In this document: positions 1-11,153 of the stretch, in pieces
Position numbering within the stretch: the stretch's first letter is position 1
How the letters are laid out: each line of letters begins with the position of its first letter
Origin: Pterobdella sp. o SKG-2022
Taxonomy: Eukaryota > Annelida > Clitellata > Hirudinida > Piscicolidae
Assembly: GCA_964035795.1 (NCBI GenBank)
Contig: OZ038320.1
Span: 16,758,589 to 16,822,588, forward strand
Direction: 5' to 3'
Length of the DNA: 64,000 nucleotides
Program-made: the position numbers and the translations under genes
The notes under the pieces: model-generated
The model's database searches: none
Told to the model about the DNA's origin: nothing
The model's input: only the letters and a program-made list of their open reading frames with translations

Positions 1-1019
1 TGTCTACTATTATTTATCATCTTTTACCAAGATCTAAAAATTATTCTTTTATGTTTATTTATTTTTTGTTCTTTTTATTAAATATTTTTAAAGAGATTAT
101 TTGATTGATTTATCAACATATTTGTTTTTTAAGGGTGTGTTTTTGATACTTTTCATTTGCTAATTATTTATAGTTTGACTCACTTTTGATCTAATTGCTA
201 TTAAGTTCTCTATACCTTGTTTTGCTATGTATAGTATAAAGTCTGGTGGTAATGTAGACAATTACATTTTGAAACTCAATGTTTTCAAATTTTTACAACT
301 TTTTTAAAACATTTAATTTCTATGGTCATGAAAGTTATTGCTTTTTTCTTTTCTCAAGTTAATTTTTATTGATAATATTTTTATATAAATTCACACTTCA
401 AGTTTTTTCATTAAATTTATTTTATCAAAATGCGTAATGATGTTGGAAACACTCATTTTTATTCTAAAATCTTCACAAAAATGTCAATTTTTAATTTTAT
501 AGTTATTTATTTTTTAATTTTTTTTTATAGTTATTTATTGAAATATTCTAAAAAGTTCAAGTAAATATCAAAAAAATAAAGTTCATTAGGACAATATAAT
601 CATTTGTGCAAAGGCCACTGGTCTTCAACAATAACTAAAAATGGCAATGGTCTTCAACTGCTTCAGTGGATTACATAGGTTATAAGGCATTTTTTTCTTT
701 TGAGCACCTCCATTGTATTATCTTTGTTCACAAGTTGTTGCTAGAAGTTATTTGCGCCTCAACTGCAGTAGGAACTGTGAAAACAAACCAATTTTTTTGT
801 TTATTTTGTAAGAAAAACTATCAATTTGAAAGTTTTGATTAAAGCCAAACACGGGTGTGAAATAATAACAGGCAAGGTTTAAAAAAGAAAAGATGCTTGA
901 TCATTGCATCGAATGTGGAACTAATAATCATGGAAAGAAGGATGTTTTCAATAAGTGCCATGAATCCAACTTAAAGCAGTTAAAATGGTTATATATTTGA
1001 AAAAAAAGTCACAAAAGCC
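1..1019. other. AT-rich DNA without recognisable gene
   Basis: No exon, RNA gene or repeat could be supported here. Around 890-1000 a short reading frame contains Cys and His residues spaced like a small metal-binding patch, but there is no family match and the frame is broken. The missing first exon of the ChaC gene could lie in this stretch or outside the window; I looked for its FGYGSL signature and did not find it. Confidence 0.4.
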
Positions 1020-2520
1020 TAAATAGACACTTGAGAAAACCATCCTACTCAACATCACTTACAACATAATCCTCCCAACACATCAACTTGGATTTAGAAT
1101 CACTCAACCCACTACTGCAGCATTACACCAAATAAACAACACTAATCAGAGGCTTCAATTAAAAAAAACCTAAAGAACAATTCTCACTGCATTTGACATG
1201 ACCAAAGCCTTTAACACAGTCAACTTTCACCAACTCATCCACAAAATAAACAACACCCAAATACCCACAACCATAATAAAATTCTTATCCAATTACCTAA
1301 AAGGCCGCCAACAAAACAACACCTACAACAACCAAACATTGAAACACAAGCATTAAAGCAGGGGCGTCCTATCACCTTCATTATTCAACATATACATGTC
1401 AGACATTCTCTCCTACAAGTTCAACTCAATCAACTTCATTAAATACACAGAAGACATCACAATAATCTTCCCTCACTTTAACACCCACAGAGCCACCCAA
1501 AACCTTCCCTCATATTTAAATTAAATACACAAATAAACTCACGAAAACAACCTCTTAATCATGCTAACCATGATCCCAGACCCTCAAAATACCAAAAACC
1601 ACTAAACACGAACATCAAAAACACTCATTCCCACTATCCTTGGCCTTACATTTGACCCTTAGCTGAACTTATCTTCCAACATGAACAATACTTCCACAAA
1701 ATCCAAAAAACACTAAAGCTAATAAAATTACTAACATCCACACACTGGGGAAAAAGTAAAGAAACACTCATCACCACATACAAAACACTTTATCTACCCA
1801 TTATTGAATTTTTCAACACCATCTGGTCTTCCATCATATCGCCCACCTCTCTAAAAAAATTGAAAAAAATATATAATGCAGCCTTGAGAGCAATAACAGG
1901 CTATTCATTAGACACCAACATTAAACACCTTCACTCAAAACAAAAATCTTTCCACTTCGAACCCAACTCAAACTTGAAGTTTCAAAAATCGACCAAAAAG
2001 CTTTTCTACCCATCCACCCACTCACTACGCAAGAATCTTGCCCCAGCTACAAAAAAACAATCAACATTCAACACCTACACCATAAGCATACCCACCAACC
2101 ACAAAACCACTCACACCCACAAAAATACAACATTAAGACAATACACACCAAAATCGTGTTCGGCTACGTCTCAACCACTCACAACCAAGTTTTAAACAAA
2201 AACTTTTCACACATCCATAACCCGAAAACCCTTCTAGATCACCACACACGACATATCCTTGCTCAACTAAGAACAAACAAATCATCAGTCACCCTCTCAT
2301 ACCTCAAAAAAATCTCACCATCATCCCATCCCTGACTTTCATGATTTTTCTACCACACCCGCCCTCATGACATCCTTCATCTCTTCATCTTTCCTAAAAT
2401 TAATAACACATTGGATTTCGAAATTTGGGGGCTAAACCTTTGAGAGCATTTGAGCTTTTGAAGAAATAGATGGTTTTTACGAGAACCTGAGAGGTATCCA
2501 CTCTAGTCTAAGGTGCCTGG
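1020..2520 (+). mobile_element. Degenerate Jockey/I-like non-LTR retrotransposon, RT remnant
   Basis: Broken frames on the plus strand read like the reverse transcriptase and tail of a non-LTR element. In order they give a QLGFR-type motif near 1090, a TAFDMTKAFNTVNFHQL motif (catalytic Asp of the DxSKAFDTV box) near 1190, a GVLSPSLFNIYMSD motif near 1370, a KYTEDITII relic of the YADD box near 1440, an NAALRAITGYSLDTNIKHL segment near 1875, and an AQLRTNKSS-type tail near 2260. Stops and frameshifts occur throughout, so this copy is dead. The sense strand is rich in A and C, giving a Thr/Asn/His/Pro-rich product. A 3' fragment of apparently the same family lies at 6180-6520 on the other strand. 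The clade assignment is from remembered motif style and is moderate; the RT identity is firm. Confidence 0.75.
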
Positions 2521-3180
2521 AGTAAAAAAAGACCAAAATAGAATAAATAAATTCAGTATCAAATATTCAAAATGCCATGTGGGTTGAGAAACATTCAGAA
2601 TGATCGACTGGCAGGAAACATTACAGAGAATGAGATCATGCAGAGAAATCACAGATTAAGAAAATCAAATATTACTTTGGAATTGAGAATGTAGAATATG
2701 AATCTCGAGGAGTAAAGAAAATTGGGTTGAATATGAAAAATCGATTGAAGGTAGTATGAAAAATTTTTATATTTGGATTAACCAAACTTTATAGAAAAAA
2801 ACGGAATAGAGAAAAATGGCGTCAATCAATGATGAGGGCATCCTACAAAACTTGCTCATTTGTTTTTTTTCTCGTTTTTTTCATGACTTGTACAAGGTGT
2901 TTCTTATCTGCATGGCGTCTGGAAACACTCAGATTGTTTCAACCAGTTTAAATTTATTTAATAAGCCCCATTTCTTTTGAGTTTTTTAAGTTTTCAAACT
3001 AATTGTTTTTCATTCAAAATTTTTCAAATATTTCAGAATATACTAAATTTGTTAAAGTTTAACCATTTTTTTTCACAAACAAATGTATTAATTTATTAAC
3101 TTGTGTATTTTCCGACTATACGCGTTTGAATTGTTTTATGTAAATTTGTAGCAACTTTTCATTGAATCTCATTTGAACAG
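2521..3180. other. AT-rich sequence upstream of ChaC exon
   Basis: No feature was recognised apart from the intron end. The stretch finishes in the acceptor AG used by the exon starting at 3181 and is probably intron of that gene. Confidence 0.35.
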
Positions 3181-3367
3181 GACATCGTATGGGGTGTGGC
3201 TTATGAGATCGCGAAAGAAGAAGCACAAAAAGTAAAAGAACATTTGGATCGAAGAGAGAAAGGAGGATACGAGATTGAACAATCTTTATTCACACCAATT
3301 TCAAACAATGAACAACCTTTCAATGTAGAAATCTATATTGGATCCATGAGTAATCCATTCTTTTTAG
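3181..3367 (+). CDS. ChaC exon (middle part)
   Basis: 187-nt exon following an acceptor ending in AACAG and followed by donor GTGATT. It carries the REKGGY motif, which in the family includes a conserved Glu near the active site. No internal stop is present. Confidence 0.85.
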
Positions 3368-4970
3368 GTGATTGCTTATTTAGTTAAAAAAGATTTTAAA
3401 TCGGGTTTTAAGGACACTATACTGAAGGTTACCAGATTCAATCGATTCACAAAACCTTTTGGCTATTTTATACACATCTAATTTACATTTTTGACTGTTT
3501 CATGTCAAATGTAATGTAGTAGGTTTTCAATGATCTGGTAATTCCAAGATTTGAGGTTTTCAGGTTAGGAATCTTTCGGAAAATAAACGTTTATTATGTC
3601 GAACGTATTTAATAAAAATTTACCTGTTCATAATAATAAGGATACACTAAAGCCAGTGCTTCGAAAATTGTTATTTAATTATCAACTTAGAGCCATCGTT
3701 TCTAATTTCATATAGTCATTACCTTGTTACATCCCCTATCTCATTACTTTGCACCTGGCTCATCTCATATCTACGAAACCGCATTAGAAAATAATTTCTA
3801 CAACTGTTTCTTAGTTATTTATGGGTATTTACATAGGATTGACATAGTTTGAATACTTGTTATGAAATGTGTTCAGAGTCATACAGCAAGTTTTCATGAC
3901 GAAGCAATTTAAATAGCTGCAGTTTTTTATGGTTTTATTTCAGCTTGATGAGAATAATGATAACATCCGATAAGTACTGAGATCATTTTACACTCATTGC
4001 CATATTCAGCTGAATTCAAAACTAGTATTTATTTGAAAAAAAGTTAATAGTTTTACAATTCAGGATTTAAGAAGAGACAATAAATGAAAAAAAAAGAAAG
4101 AATGTTTATATAATTTTTGATTTAGTAATATTTTTTAAAAAAGCGTCAAAAAATACTTTTACTAAATTTTGTAATTGTGCAAACGGTGAACCTTGAATTC
4201 GATAAATTCAAGTTGGTAGGTAGCTCGGGCTAGCAGTTTATTAAAAAATTCATTCAAATAAATGACTTATTTTATAAAATACCTTATAGTAGTATCGATA
4301 ACTTAAACGGACGGCTGTCAACCCCAGCTATTGGGAATTTTACAGCAGTAAAAGCTAGTTTAAGTTTGTGGAGACATCTTAAATTTACTTATAAATAATA
4401 TTTGACAATTTTTTTAAGTCGAATTATTTTTATGATAAGTTTTTAGTCTAATGTTTTATGATAAGGCTAAACTTATCGAAATTATAGCTATTTTGCTCAA
4501 TAAATTTACTAAAATTCTTCCATAATTTGATTTTTCAAGTGTTGTCAAAAAATTTTTTTGTTTATAAGTATAAAATAATAGGACTTCGAGAAACATCCTA
4601 TTTTTTTTTAAACTTGAATTTTGTGCCACTTCATTTGATAAAGAAATTTTTAAAAAATATTTTTTTAAAAGTTAAGCTAAAATTTTCCCTAAGTTAAATC
4701 TTATCATAATTACTTAGCTAGTGAATATTTTAGCTCAAATTATTTTCTAATTTATCTTAGTCTATAGTTATTGTGGGAAATTATAAAATTAATTCATCAT
4801 CGTTCTAAGTCCATTACCATACTAGCATGGTTTGAACAAAAAGTCCAATATATTTGTTTATATTCATAGGTCCGGCAGAGGAAGATGAAATTGCAATGCA
4901 GATCTCATTGAGCAATGGCAAAAGCGGTTCAAATGCTGAGTACCTCTTTCAACTAGCCACAGCTATGAAG
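3181..4970 (+). CDS. ChaC-family gamma-glutamylcyclotransferase, partial (two exons)
   Basis: ChaC proteins are cytosolic enzymes that cleave glutathione to 5-oxoproline and Cys-Gly. Two exons are seen: 3181-3367 and 4870-4970. The first encodes DIVWGVAYEIAKEEAQ, the strongly conserved LDRREKGGYE block and a YIGSMSNPFFLG block, matching the VWGVAY, LDxREKGGY and YIG..NP.(Y/F)LG segments of animal CHAC1/CHAC2. It ends in a split Gly codon (G|GT) that is completed by the second exon, which encodes GPAEEDEIAMQI and NAEYLFQLATAMK, matching the GPA...IA.QI and G.N.EYLF.LA blocks. Phase and order are exactly as in the family. The N-terminal exon with the substrate-binding FGYGSL motif and the C-terminal exon (normally a DEHLF.LE segment) were not found. 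They may lie outside the window or be lost, so the locus could be functional or a remnant. Confidence 0.85.
3368..4869 (+). other. ChaC intron
   Basis: 1.5-kb AT-rich intron bounded by GTGATT and CATAG. Nothing further was recognised inside it. Confidence 0.6.
4870..4970 (+). CDS. ChaC exon (EYLF motif)
   Basis: 101-nt exon after acceptor TCATAG, with donor GTTTGC. It starts in phase 1 and leaves phase 0, so the reading frame is open into a further exon that I could not locate before 11 kb. Confidence 0.82.
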
Positions 4971-5300
4971 GTTTGCAATAGTTTTTTATCTTATGAATGT
5001 ATATAGATAGTCTTCCGAAATGGTCGAAAAAATCATTGCTGTTCTATATTGTGTATTCATAAGTTTAACGCACATGAGTTACAAAACCTGTCCCTTCATA
5101 TTTCTCCACACTCCTCTGCTCGTAGTACATTTTGAAGTACATTTGCTTCAAGAACTGGACGTTTCCATATCAGACATTCTGCCTTGGATACATATTTTGG
5201 AAATTCTATCTAACAAGATGATCTTTTGTGTTAAAAACGATGGGTAGGTCTAAAGTCTAATTTACTACTGTACAGAGTTTGCGCTTTAATTAATGTTTTA

Positions 5301-5722
5301 GATTATACTTCTGTACACATCCCAGTAATTAGGTTTGGCAGCTATCAGTCTAGATTGTTTATGCTACTATTGCGTAATTTATAAAATACGCCATTTTTGA
5401 AAAATTTCCACAGACTGTCAGTCCGATCTAACGTCCAACTTGAAATTATTAATTCAAGATCTGCCGTTTCTACACGAGCAGTTTGCCTTGCCGTTGTATT
5501 GAAAAAATAAATTCTAATTAGATTATACTTCTTTATATGTTCCAGTAACTGAATTTGGCAGTCGGTCTTGATTATTGATGCTATTAAGAGTAATAAAAGA
5601 CCATTTATTTGGAAAAAATGTTAGACTGCCAGCTCGAGCTGAGGTTCAACTTGAAATTATCGAGTTCAAAATCCGCCGTTTTCACACTTCGGCAAATTGC
5701 CTTGCCGTTGTCAATGAAAAGA
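5301..5722. repeat. Diverged tandem duplication, unit about 220 bp
   Basis: Two adjacent diverged copies start with GATTATACTTCT at 5301 and 5521 (period 220). They share blocks such as CCAGTAA(T/C), TTTGGCAG, GACTG(T/C)CAG, CCAACTTGAAATTAT/TTCAACTTGAAATTAT and a TTGCCTTGCCGTTGT end block. A third partial copy begins at 8588. No protein or tRNA similarity was recognised, so this looks like an unclassified dispersed repeat family. Confidence 0.75.
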
Positions 5723-5724
5723 AG

Positions 5725-5955
5725 AATCATCCGCCAAGTCAAATCACTATACCAAATTATCAGTTTTTCGATACCTGCTACCGAAGTCTACTGTTATCCA
5801 GGTTGTACCAGAAAAGCTAAGTTTGGTGCACTTAACGTCATGCCCAGGACTTGTCAAAAAAGTAATAATCATTCACCAAGCCAAAAGACAACGATATTAG
5901 AGTATCAGTACGTCGATACCTGCTACCAGAGTCTACTGTTACCAAGATTATTAAA
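5725..5955. repeat. Second diverged tandem repeat
   Basis: A block running from near 5727 through a TCGATACCTGCTACC core to a TTTGGTGC end is repeated roughly 140 bp later. Both copies share the core followed by (A/G)AGTCTACTGTTA. The block directly follows the 220-bp tandem repeat and may be the remainder of the same larger element. Confidence 0.65.
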
Positions 5956-6179
5956 TTAAATTGCAGGCGCTAAATTTGGCGCAGATCAACATCGATGCTC
6001 AGAGCATGTATAAGCTTTCCTTCGTTCTACGCTTCTTAATTTTTAATAGATTCTTTGATAGTTTTTTTTTTCATTTAATATGAGTTCAGAATCCAGGTTT
6101 TCTCCCAATGTATTTCTTCATGAAAGCACTCTTAGCGTGTTTGCTTATTAGCAATGTGTTGCATCTGGCTTTTCTAAGA

Positions 6180-6520
6180 CAACCTCAGTTTTATGTTTTG
6201 TATACGAATTTCTGGCTGACTCTTTTTCACTCCAAACACCCTAGTCGTAGGTGGGTGTGCTTCTCAGGTTCCCATCAAGACCGTCCAGTTCTTCAGAAGT
6301 TCAGCCGCTCTCACAGGGTCAGTCCACAGACTTTTAGGCTCCAGTTTGGTACTTATTTTGGATTTTGGGGCAGGTGAAGTGATGGGTGTCGTGAAGGTGG
6401 GCGTAGCAGACAAGGGCATGAGGGATGGAATGATGGTGAGATCTTGTTAAGGTATGAGAGGATGAAGGGCGATTTGTTTGATCTGAATTTGGCAAGGGTG
6501 CCTCTTTAAGGTCAGCAATT
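6180..6520 (-). mobile_element. 3' fragment of Jockey/I-like retrotransposon
   Basis: Read on the minus strand, the sequence gives LAKFRSNKSPFILSYLNKIS followed by a PSFHPSCP block, Cys/His-containing THHF-like residues, and SLWTDPVRAAELLKNW before a stop. This parallels the LAQLRTNKS...HPS..CPLC...THHLF.C...LW.DP..AA.LL tail of the element family seen at 1020-2520, including its Cys/His knuckle. It is a 5'-truncated copy, about 340 bp long, with small frameshifts. Confidence 0.7.
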
Positions 6521-6529
6521 TACAAATTA

Positions 6530-7275
6530 ATTTTTTTTCATTCTTTTGTGTGAAGATGTTAATATTCGATACTAATCGATGATTTATCTAAATCATTATT
6601 AACACCTGAAGGACATAGCACCCCACGTGAAGGACTCTCATTTATACAGCCTGGAATACAAAGTGAAAGCTATATTGAATCCAAGAAATGTGCAAGGGAA
6701 AGAAAATCATGGAGAAAAAAACGATTCAACGAATATTTCTGAGTAGTAGTATATCGATACTTCGAATAAAAAGAACTATTGATTATATTACGCTATTATA
6801 TTGCATCAAATATATAATTATACAAATTTTATATCCGTTTTTTAATTTTTCATTATCGTTTGGAAGCATATTTTTTTAACTTCATTTTGCCGAGCTTACA
6901 AGTTCACCATTTTTATTTTGATACAAACTCAATGTAATTATTTAATTTGAATATATATTCTTTTTAGATGAAGTATTTAGAATTTTTTTATATATAAAAT
7001 AATTATTTTTTCAAATGATTTTTTTTAATTAAAAGTTTTTATCAGTAATGCCTTGTTCGCTCAAAGAAATACACTTTCTGCTGTTCATTAACATTTTTAC
7101 GTGATAAACTTTGTAATGTTAAGAAAAGATTTGTACTTTTTTATAAAAAATTAGTTTTAAACACTTAAGTTTCTTGTAACGAAAACGCAAGGAATTCAAA
7201 AACTTTTATTAATGTAATAATCAAGTAGGGGACCAGAAGGCACATGTTTAAAATCTCTAACTGTTTATATACTAT
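6530..7275. other. AT-rich intergenic DNA
   Basis: Nothing beyond chance short reading frames was recognised. Confidence 0.35.
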
Positions 7276-7284
7276 AGATTAAAA

Positions 7285-7425
7285 ATATTATAGAAAATAG
7301 AACATTCTAGAAAAACATAGAAAATAGAACACTAATAATAAGAAATTATTAGTTTATAGAACATTCTCGAACAATGTAGAAAATGGAACAATATAGAACA
7401 TTCTAATAATAAGGTATTATTAGTG
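7285..7425. repeat. Short tandem array with two hairpins
   Basis: Variants of TAGAAAATAGAACA and TAGAACATTCT recur several times. Two near-identical inverted repeats occur at 7332-7352 and 7403-7423 (CTAATAATAA..TTATTAG type), each able to form a short AT hairpin. Confidence 0.6.
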
Positions 7426-7624
7426 CAGTAGTTAATCTCTGTAACAAACACTGTTGTTTTTCTTTGCATGTAGAAATCAAAAACAGTAGGCCCTTGAAAA
7501 CGAGTACAAAACATCAACATTTTTAAAGTGATTTTGATGTTAAAATTAATTCAATTAATCATTTAAAGGAAGTCTTAAAATAACCTTTTGATAACATCGA
7601 CGCATAGCTTTAAATTCTAAATAT

Positions 7625-8566
7625 AAGGTTTTTCAATTCAATTCAAAATCTTTGCAATTGCCTACCAAGTCTTTGCATTTGCTTACAAAATTTTTGCAAT
7701 TGATTACCAAATTTCAAACAAAAATTAAGTTTGATTATTCAAAAAATAAACGAAATTTTGTAAAAAATTTATTTTTCAAGTTCAAAATAAATTTTTTAAA
7801 TTGAAATAAAAAAAACCGAAAAAAAATTTTTTTTTCAGGTATTTTGAGCTTCTCTCTGATAAGTACCAAGTACCGTGTTCTCAGTATTCGCGGTGCCAAA
7901 CACTCGTCCACGGAACTCGTTTACGTATCTCACACTGAAAAAATTTCGAAAGGCTCAAAATTTGTTGTATACGTTTTTTAGACAGAAATATTTCTTGACT
8001 TATTCGAAGTTGCTTCGCTGACATCTTACTCATACTAACTAGGCAAATCAGCTTGCTTGTGGTTTGAAGGGGATATTTTACCTTCTTTTTTGGCGTTTCT
8101 ATACTCTTCAGATGACTTTAAAAGTTTTAAAACAGCATTTTATGGCACTTGAGAGTTTTATCAGTTTTATCAAACTGCAAATATATTTATAAAACTGTCA
8201 AAATATTTGATTATATATATATATTTTATATATATATTATATAATATATATATATTTTATATATATATTATATATATATAATCCGCGAATACTAAGAGAA
8301 GCTCAAGATACCTCAAAAAAAAATTTTTTTTTGGTTTTTTTATTTCAATTTAAAAAATTTATTTTGAACTTGAAAAATACATTTTTTACAAAATTTCGTT
8401 TATTTTTTGAAAAATCAAACTTAATTTTTTTTTGAAATTTGGTAATCAATTGCAAAAATTTTGTAAGCAAATGCAATGATTTGGTGCGCAAATGCAAAGA
8501 TTTGGAAGTCAATTGCAAATATTTGATAGGCAATTGCAAAGATTTTGAATTGAATTGAAAAACCCT
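7625..8566. mobile_element. Foldback/MITE-like element with long inverted arms
   Basis: The outer ends AAGGTTTTTCAATTCAATTC (left) and GAATTGAATTGAAAAACCCT (right) are inverted copies, and similarity continues inward for about 240 bp on each side, with a homology tail reaching a CCGCGAATACT motif near 7895 and 8285. Each arm carries several roughly 20-bp subrepeats built on TTTGCAATTG/TTTGCATTTG. The centre holds unique sequence and a (TA)n tract. There is no coding capacity, which suggests a nonautonomous DNA transposon. Flanking AT/TATA bases could be a target duplication but are ambiguous. Confidence 0.8.
8211..8282. repeat. Imperfect (TA)n tract inside the foldback element
   Basis: An almost pure TA run with periodic TTTTATATA interruptions, at the inner border of the right arm. 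Confidence 0.85.
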
Positions 8567-8587
8567 ATATATATTTAAAGAATCTAA

Positions 8588-8700
8588 GATTATACTGCTG
8601 TGCATGTTCCAGTAACGGTGGTTGACAGCAGTCGAACTAGATTATTGATACTTTATATATTATAATTTATGAAAAAAGTTCAAAATTGAGCATTTTATTA
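8588..8700. repeat. Partial third copy of the 5301-type repeat
   Basis: It begins GATTATACTGCTGTGCATGTTCCAGTAAC, matching the start of the units at 5301 and 5521, and shares the following GACAGCAGTC/CTAGATTATTGATACT blocks for about 110 bp. It starts 20 bp after the end of the foldback element. Confidence 0.65.
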
Positions 8701-8774
8701 GCATTCAATGGGTAAAAATCTCAACTGTGTGGGTTGTTTAGTAAAATCTAATTCTTTTTACACTTATATAAAAA

Positions 8775-9148
8775 ATGAGTAAAGGCGCTGCAGCTGCCAC
8801 CAAGAAGGTCGTCAAAGTTAAAAAGCCAGTAAGACTGTATGTAAAAGCAGTCTTTACCGGCTACAAAATGGGTTTGAGAAACCAACACGAGATACAGCTC
8901 TTCTCAAGATTGATAGGGTCTTGAGCAAAAATGAGACAAACTTCTATCATGGATAAAGATGCGCTTACGTCTACAAAACTAAAAACAAGACCATCTGTCC
9001 AGGCAGGAAGAAGCCCTCCCACATTTGGGGAAAGATGATTTGCCCTCATGGAAACAGTAGAGCCGTCAGAGCCAAGTTCCAATCAAACTTGCCTGCTTAT
9101 GCCACGGGAAGGAGGATCAGAGTGATGTTGTACCCATCAAGAATCTAA
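8775..9148 (+). pseudogene. RPL35A: Processed pseudogene of ribosomal protein eL33 (RPL35A)
   Basis: eL33 is a large-subunit ribosomal protein. The frame opens with MSKGAAAATKKVVKV, a Lys/Ala-rich N-terminal extension, then RLYVKAVFTGYKMGLRNQ. A one-base deletion near 8888 shifts the frame, which then continues with RDTALLKIDRVLSKNETNFYHG. A Lys codon is next replaced by TAA, followed by [32 protein letters not shown] and the family-typical [11 protein letters not shown] before TAA. About 124 codons are represented without introns. AATAAA motifs occur at 9148 and 9179, and a short A-run at 9190. Absence of introns plus two disabling lesions indicates a retrocopy, not the working gene. Identification of the family is very firm. 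Confidence 0.92.
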
Positions 9149-9199
9149 ATAAAACTTTGAAGAAAGACATTTTGTTTAAATAAATCCTCAAAAAAAATT

Positions 9200-10284
9200 T
9201 TTAAATATAATAATTTCTCTATCACCAAATTGAAAGGTTTTGAGGCATTATGTATCATAATATAGTTAAATAGTCTTGTATATTTTTGTTTGTATGAAGT
9301 GTTTTCATCCCAAGGCAAAGTTTGAGGTATTTAATAAAAGGTTGTTTCGAAAACAAAAAAAAGATTAATGTTTCAATTCTTTACCATTTAGGGATCATAT
9401 AGATATAAACGAAAGCAAATGGCGAAAGGTCAATTTCACCATTAGTTTCACTAGCTTAAGAAAGACCAGATAAAGTGAAAATGCTGATCTACTCAAACAC
9501 TACATAATTTATGTTGTTGCCCACTGATAATTAGTTTTTAACTCGTTCAAAACACAAGCGATTGATCTTTTAGACTTGAAATATACAAAACTCTACGACT
9601 ACCAATATCCTTCATAAATCAGCATCAATGTATGTAGGCTTATGAAGTTTTTGAAGTTATTCTTCAAAACTGAATTATTTTTTTGTAAAACTAAACGAAG
9701 AGAGATTGAATCTTTGTATTTTTACCACGTGAATAAAAGCTTTTAGAGCGGATACTTACTAAACTAAGTTAAATTATGTTGATAATTGATTTTTTTCACT
9801 TTTTTTTATGAAATTTTAAACGTCAAACTAAAATTTAAGGCATTTTTTCATAATTTTGTCAATTTTTTCAAGTTTGCTACTTCTAAGCTTTTTAAGAAAA
9901 ATAGCCCGAAATCGAGTGAAATTTTTTTCAAAAGTTTTTTGAAGTTCAACTAAAAAAAAAATGCATTAAAAACTGGAAAAATTATGATTAACATTGTACG
10001 CATAGAGGATGAAGGATCATTTATGGTGTTTGTTGTAAACTACGCAGAACGCTATACTAATAATAAGGGTACATCATTACCTCCCAATAACTTCACGAAT
10101 CTAAAACAACAACATTTCTCATCAAGTTATCAAGTTCCTCACCAAGATGTAATAGAAAAGTTTTCAATCTTTTTATTAAAAACATGCTTTGTGAATAAAA
10201 TTATATTATCTTCATTTGAACAAATTATACACAAAGACAACAAACGGCCGATACACGTCTTGTCTTTTTTATAAGTAATTATTA
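9200..10284. other. AT-rich intergenic DNA
   Basis: No recognisable gene. A 96-codon frame starts at 9984 but shows no family features, and its composition equals the surroundings. Confidence 0.35.
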
Positions 10285-10640
10285 AATGAGATAAATATCA
10301 TTTTATAGCATCTTTTCCTTTTCTAAGGGGTCACTGACTTTTTTCCACGACTTAACCATTTCTCTCCATTTCACCCTGTCGTAGGCATCTTCAAGACCTA
10401 ACCCAAGCCCACTACTAAAGTTTTCCATCATTTTTTTCCAAACTTACCTTGGGCTTTTCCTTCTTCTACTACTTTCAACCTCAAACTTCCACGCCTGCTT
10501 AACACAATCATCATCCCCTTTTCTTACCACATGACCCAACCATCTCAAACTCCCTTGTCTCACCACTTAAAAAATCGTACTATCCAACCACAATCCAACC
10601 ATCAACTCTTGTACTCACACCATCAGCTAGCTGCACACCA
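10285..10640 (-). mobile_element. 3' fragment of a non-LTR retrotransposon (RT tail)
   Basis: Minus-strand translation gives LRWLGHVVRKGDDDCVKQAW, then a VE..RRRKSPR block and EDAYDRVKWREMVKSW. This matches the common tail RW.GHV.R..DD..VK......G.R.RGRP...W......LGL..EDAQDR..WR of RTE/Jockey-type polyproteins. One stop replaces the Trp after the SPR block. It is a 5'-truncated dead copy. Confidence 0.75.
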
Positions 10641-11153
10641 AACACCATTTAGAAGTTTTCACCGGTAAAGAAAGTAATTATCTTTAATATAAAAAAATAG
10701 AAATATATCAAAGAGTAGATATAAATTTGATAATTCATGATAATATAGGATACCAACTACTAGAAAGTGTGAACAGCGTGAAAATAATGTATAATTAAAC
10801 TCGAATAATTGAAAATTATTCATTTTTTCAAAAAAACCATTTTTTTTATTATCAACCAATTAAATACTTTTTTGTGACTTTGTCGAAATGTGCGTACTAG
10901 CTCCGTTAATGGGCTTTACGCCGTACAAGAGCTTCGCCTAATTTTTAATTCCGCCCAAGTGGTTGTTGAAAATAGTTACAATCAATTAATTTTTCTCAGC
11001 TAAAATTTTTTCTACGATTGACGAAGAATCTCTAATGTACTTACTAAATGGAAGAAGTTCACGATAGCTATAGAAGAAAAAACTAAAATATTTAAATGTA
11101 TTTTGAAGAGTTTATAATTTTATATTAGAAGTTGATTCAAAATAAAAAAAATA
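10641..11153. other. AT-rich region upstream of the NMRK start
   Basis: No TATA box or other promoter element could be singled out against the AT-rich background. Upstream stops limit the kinase start to the ATG at 11154. Confidence 0.35.

Noticed and set aside
5020..5247. 75-codon frame as the terminal ChaC exon
   Set aside because: It lacks the expected DEHLF.LE-type segment and no acceptor in phase 0 leads into a plausible C-terminus.
8345..8605. 86-codon minus-strand frame with repeated SKSLQL-like units
   Set aside because: It is translation of the repeated arm of the foldback element, not a protein gene.
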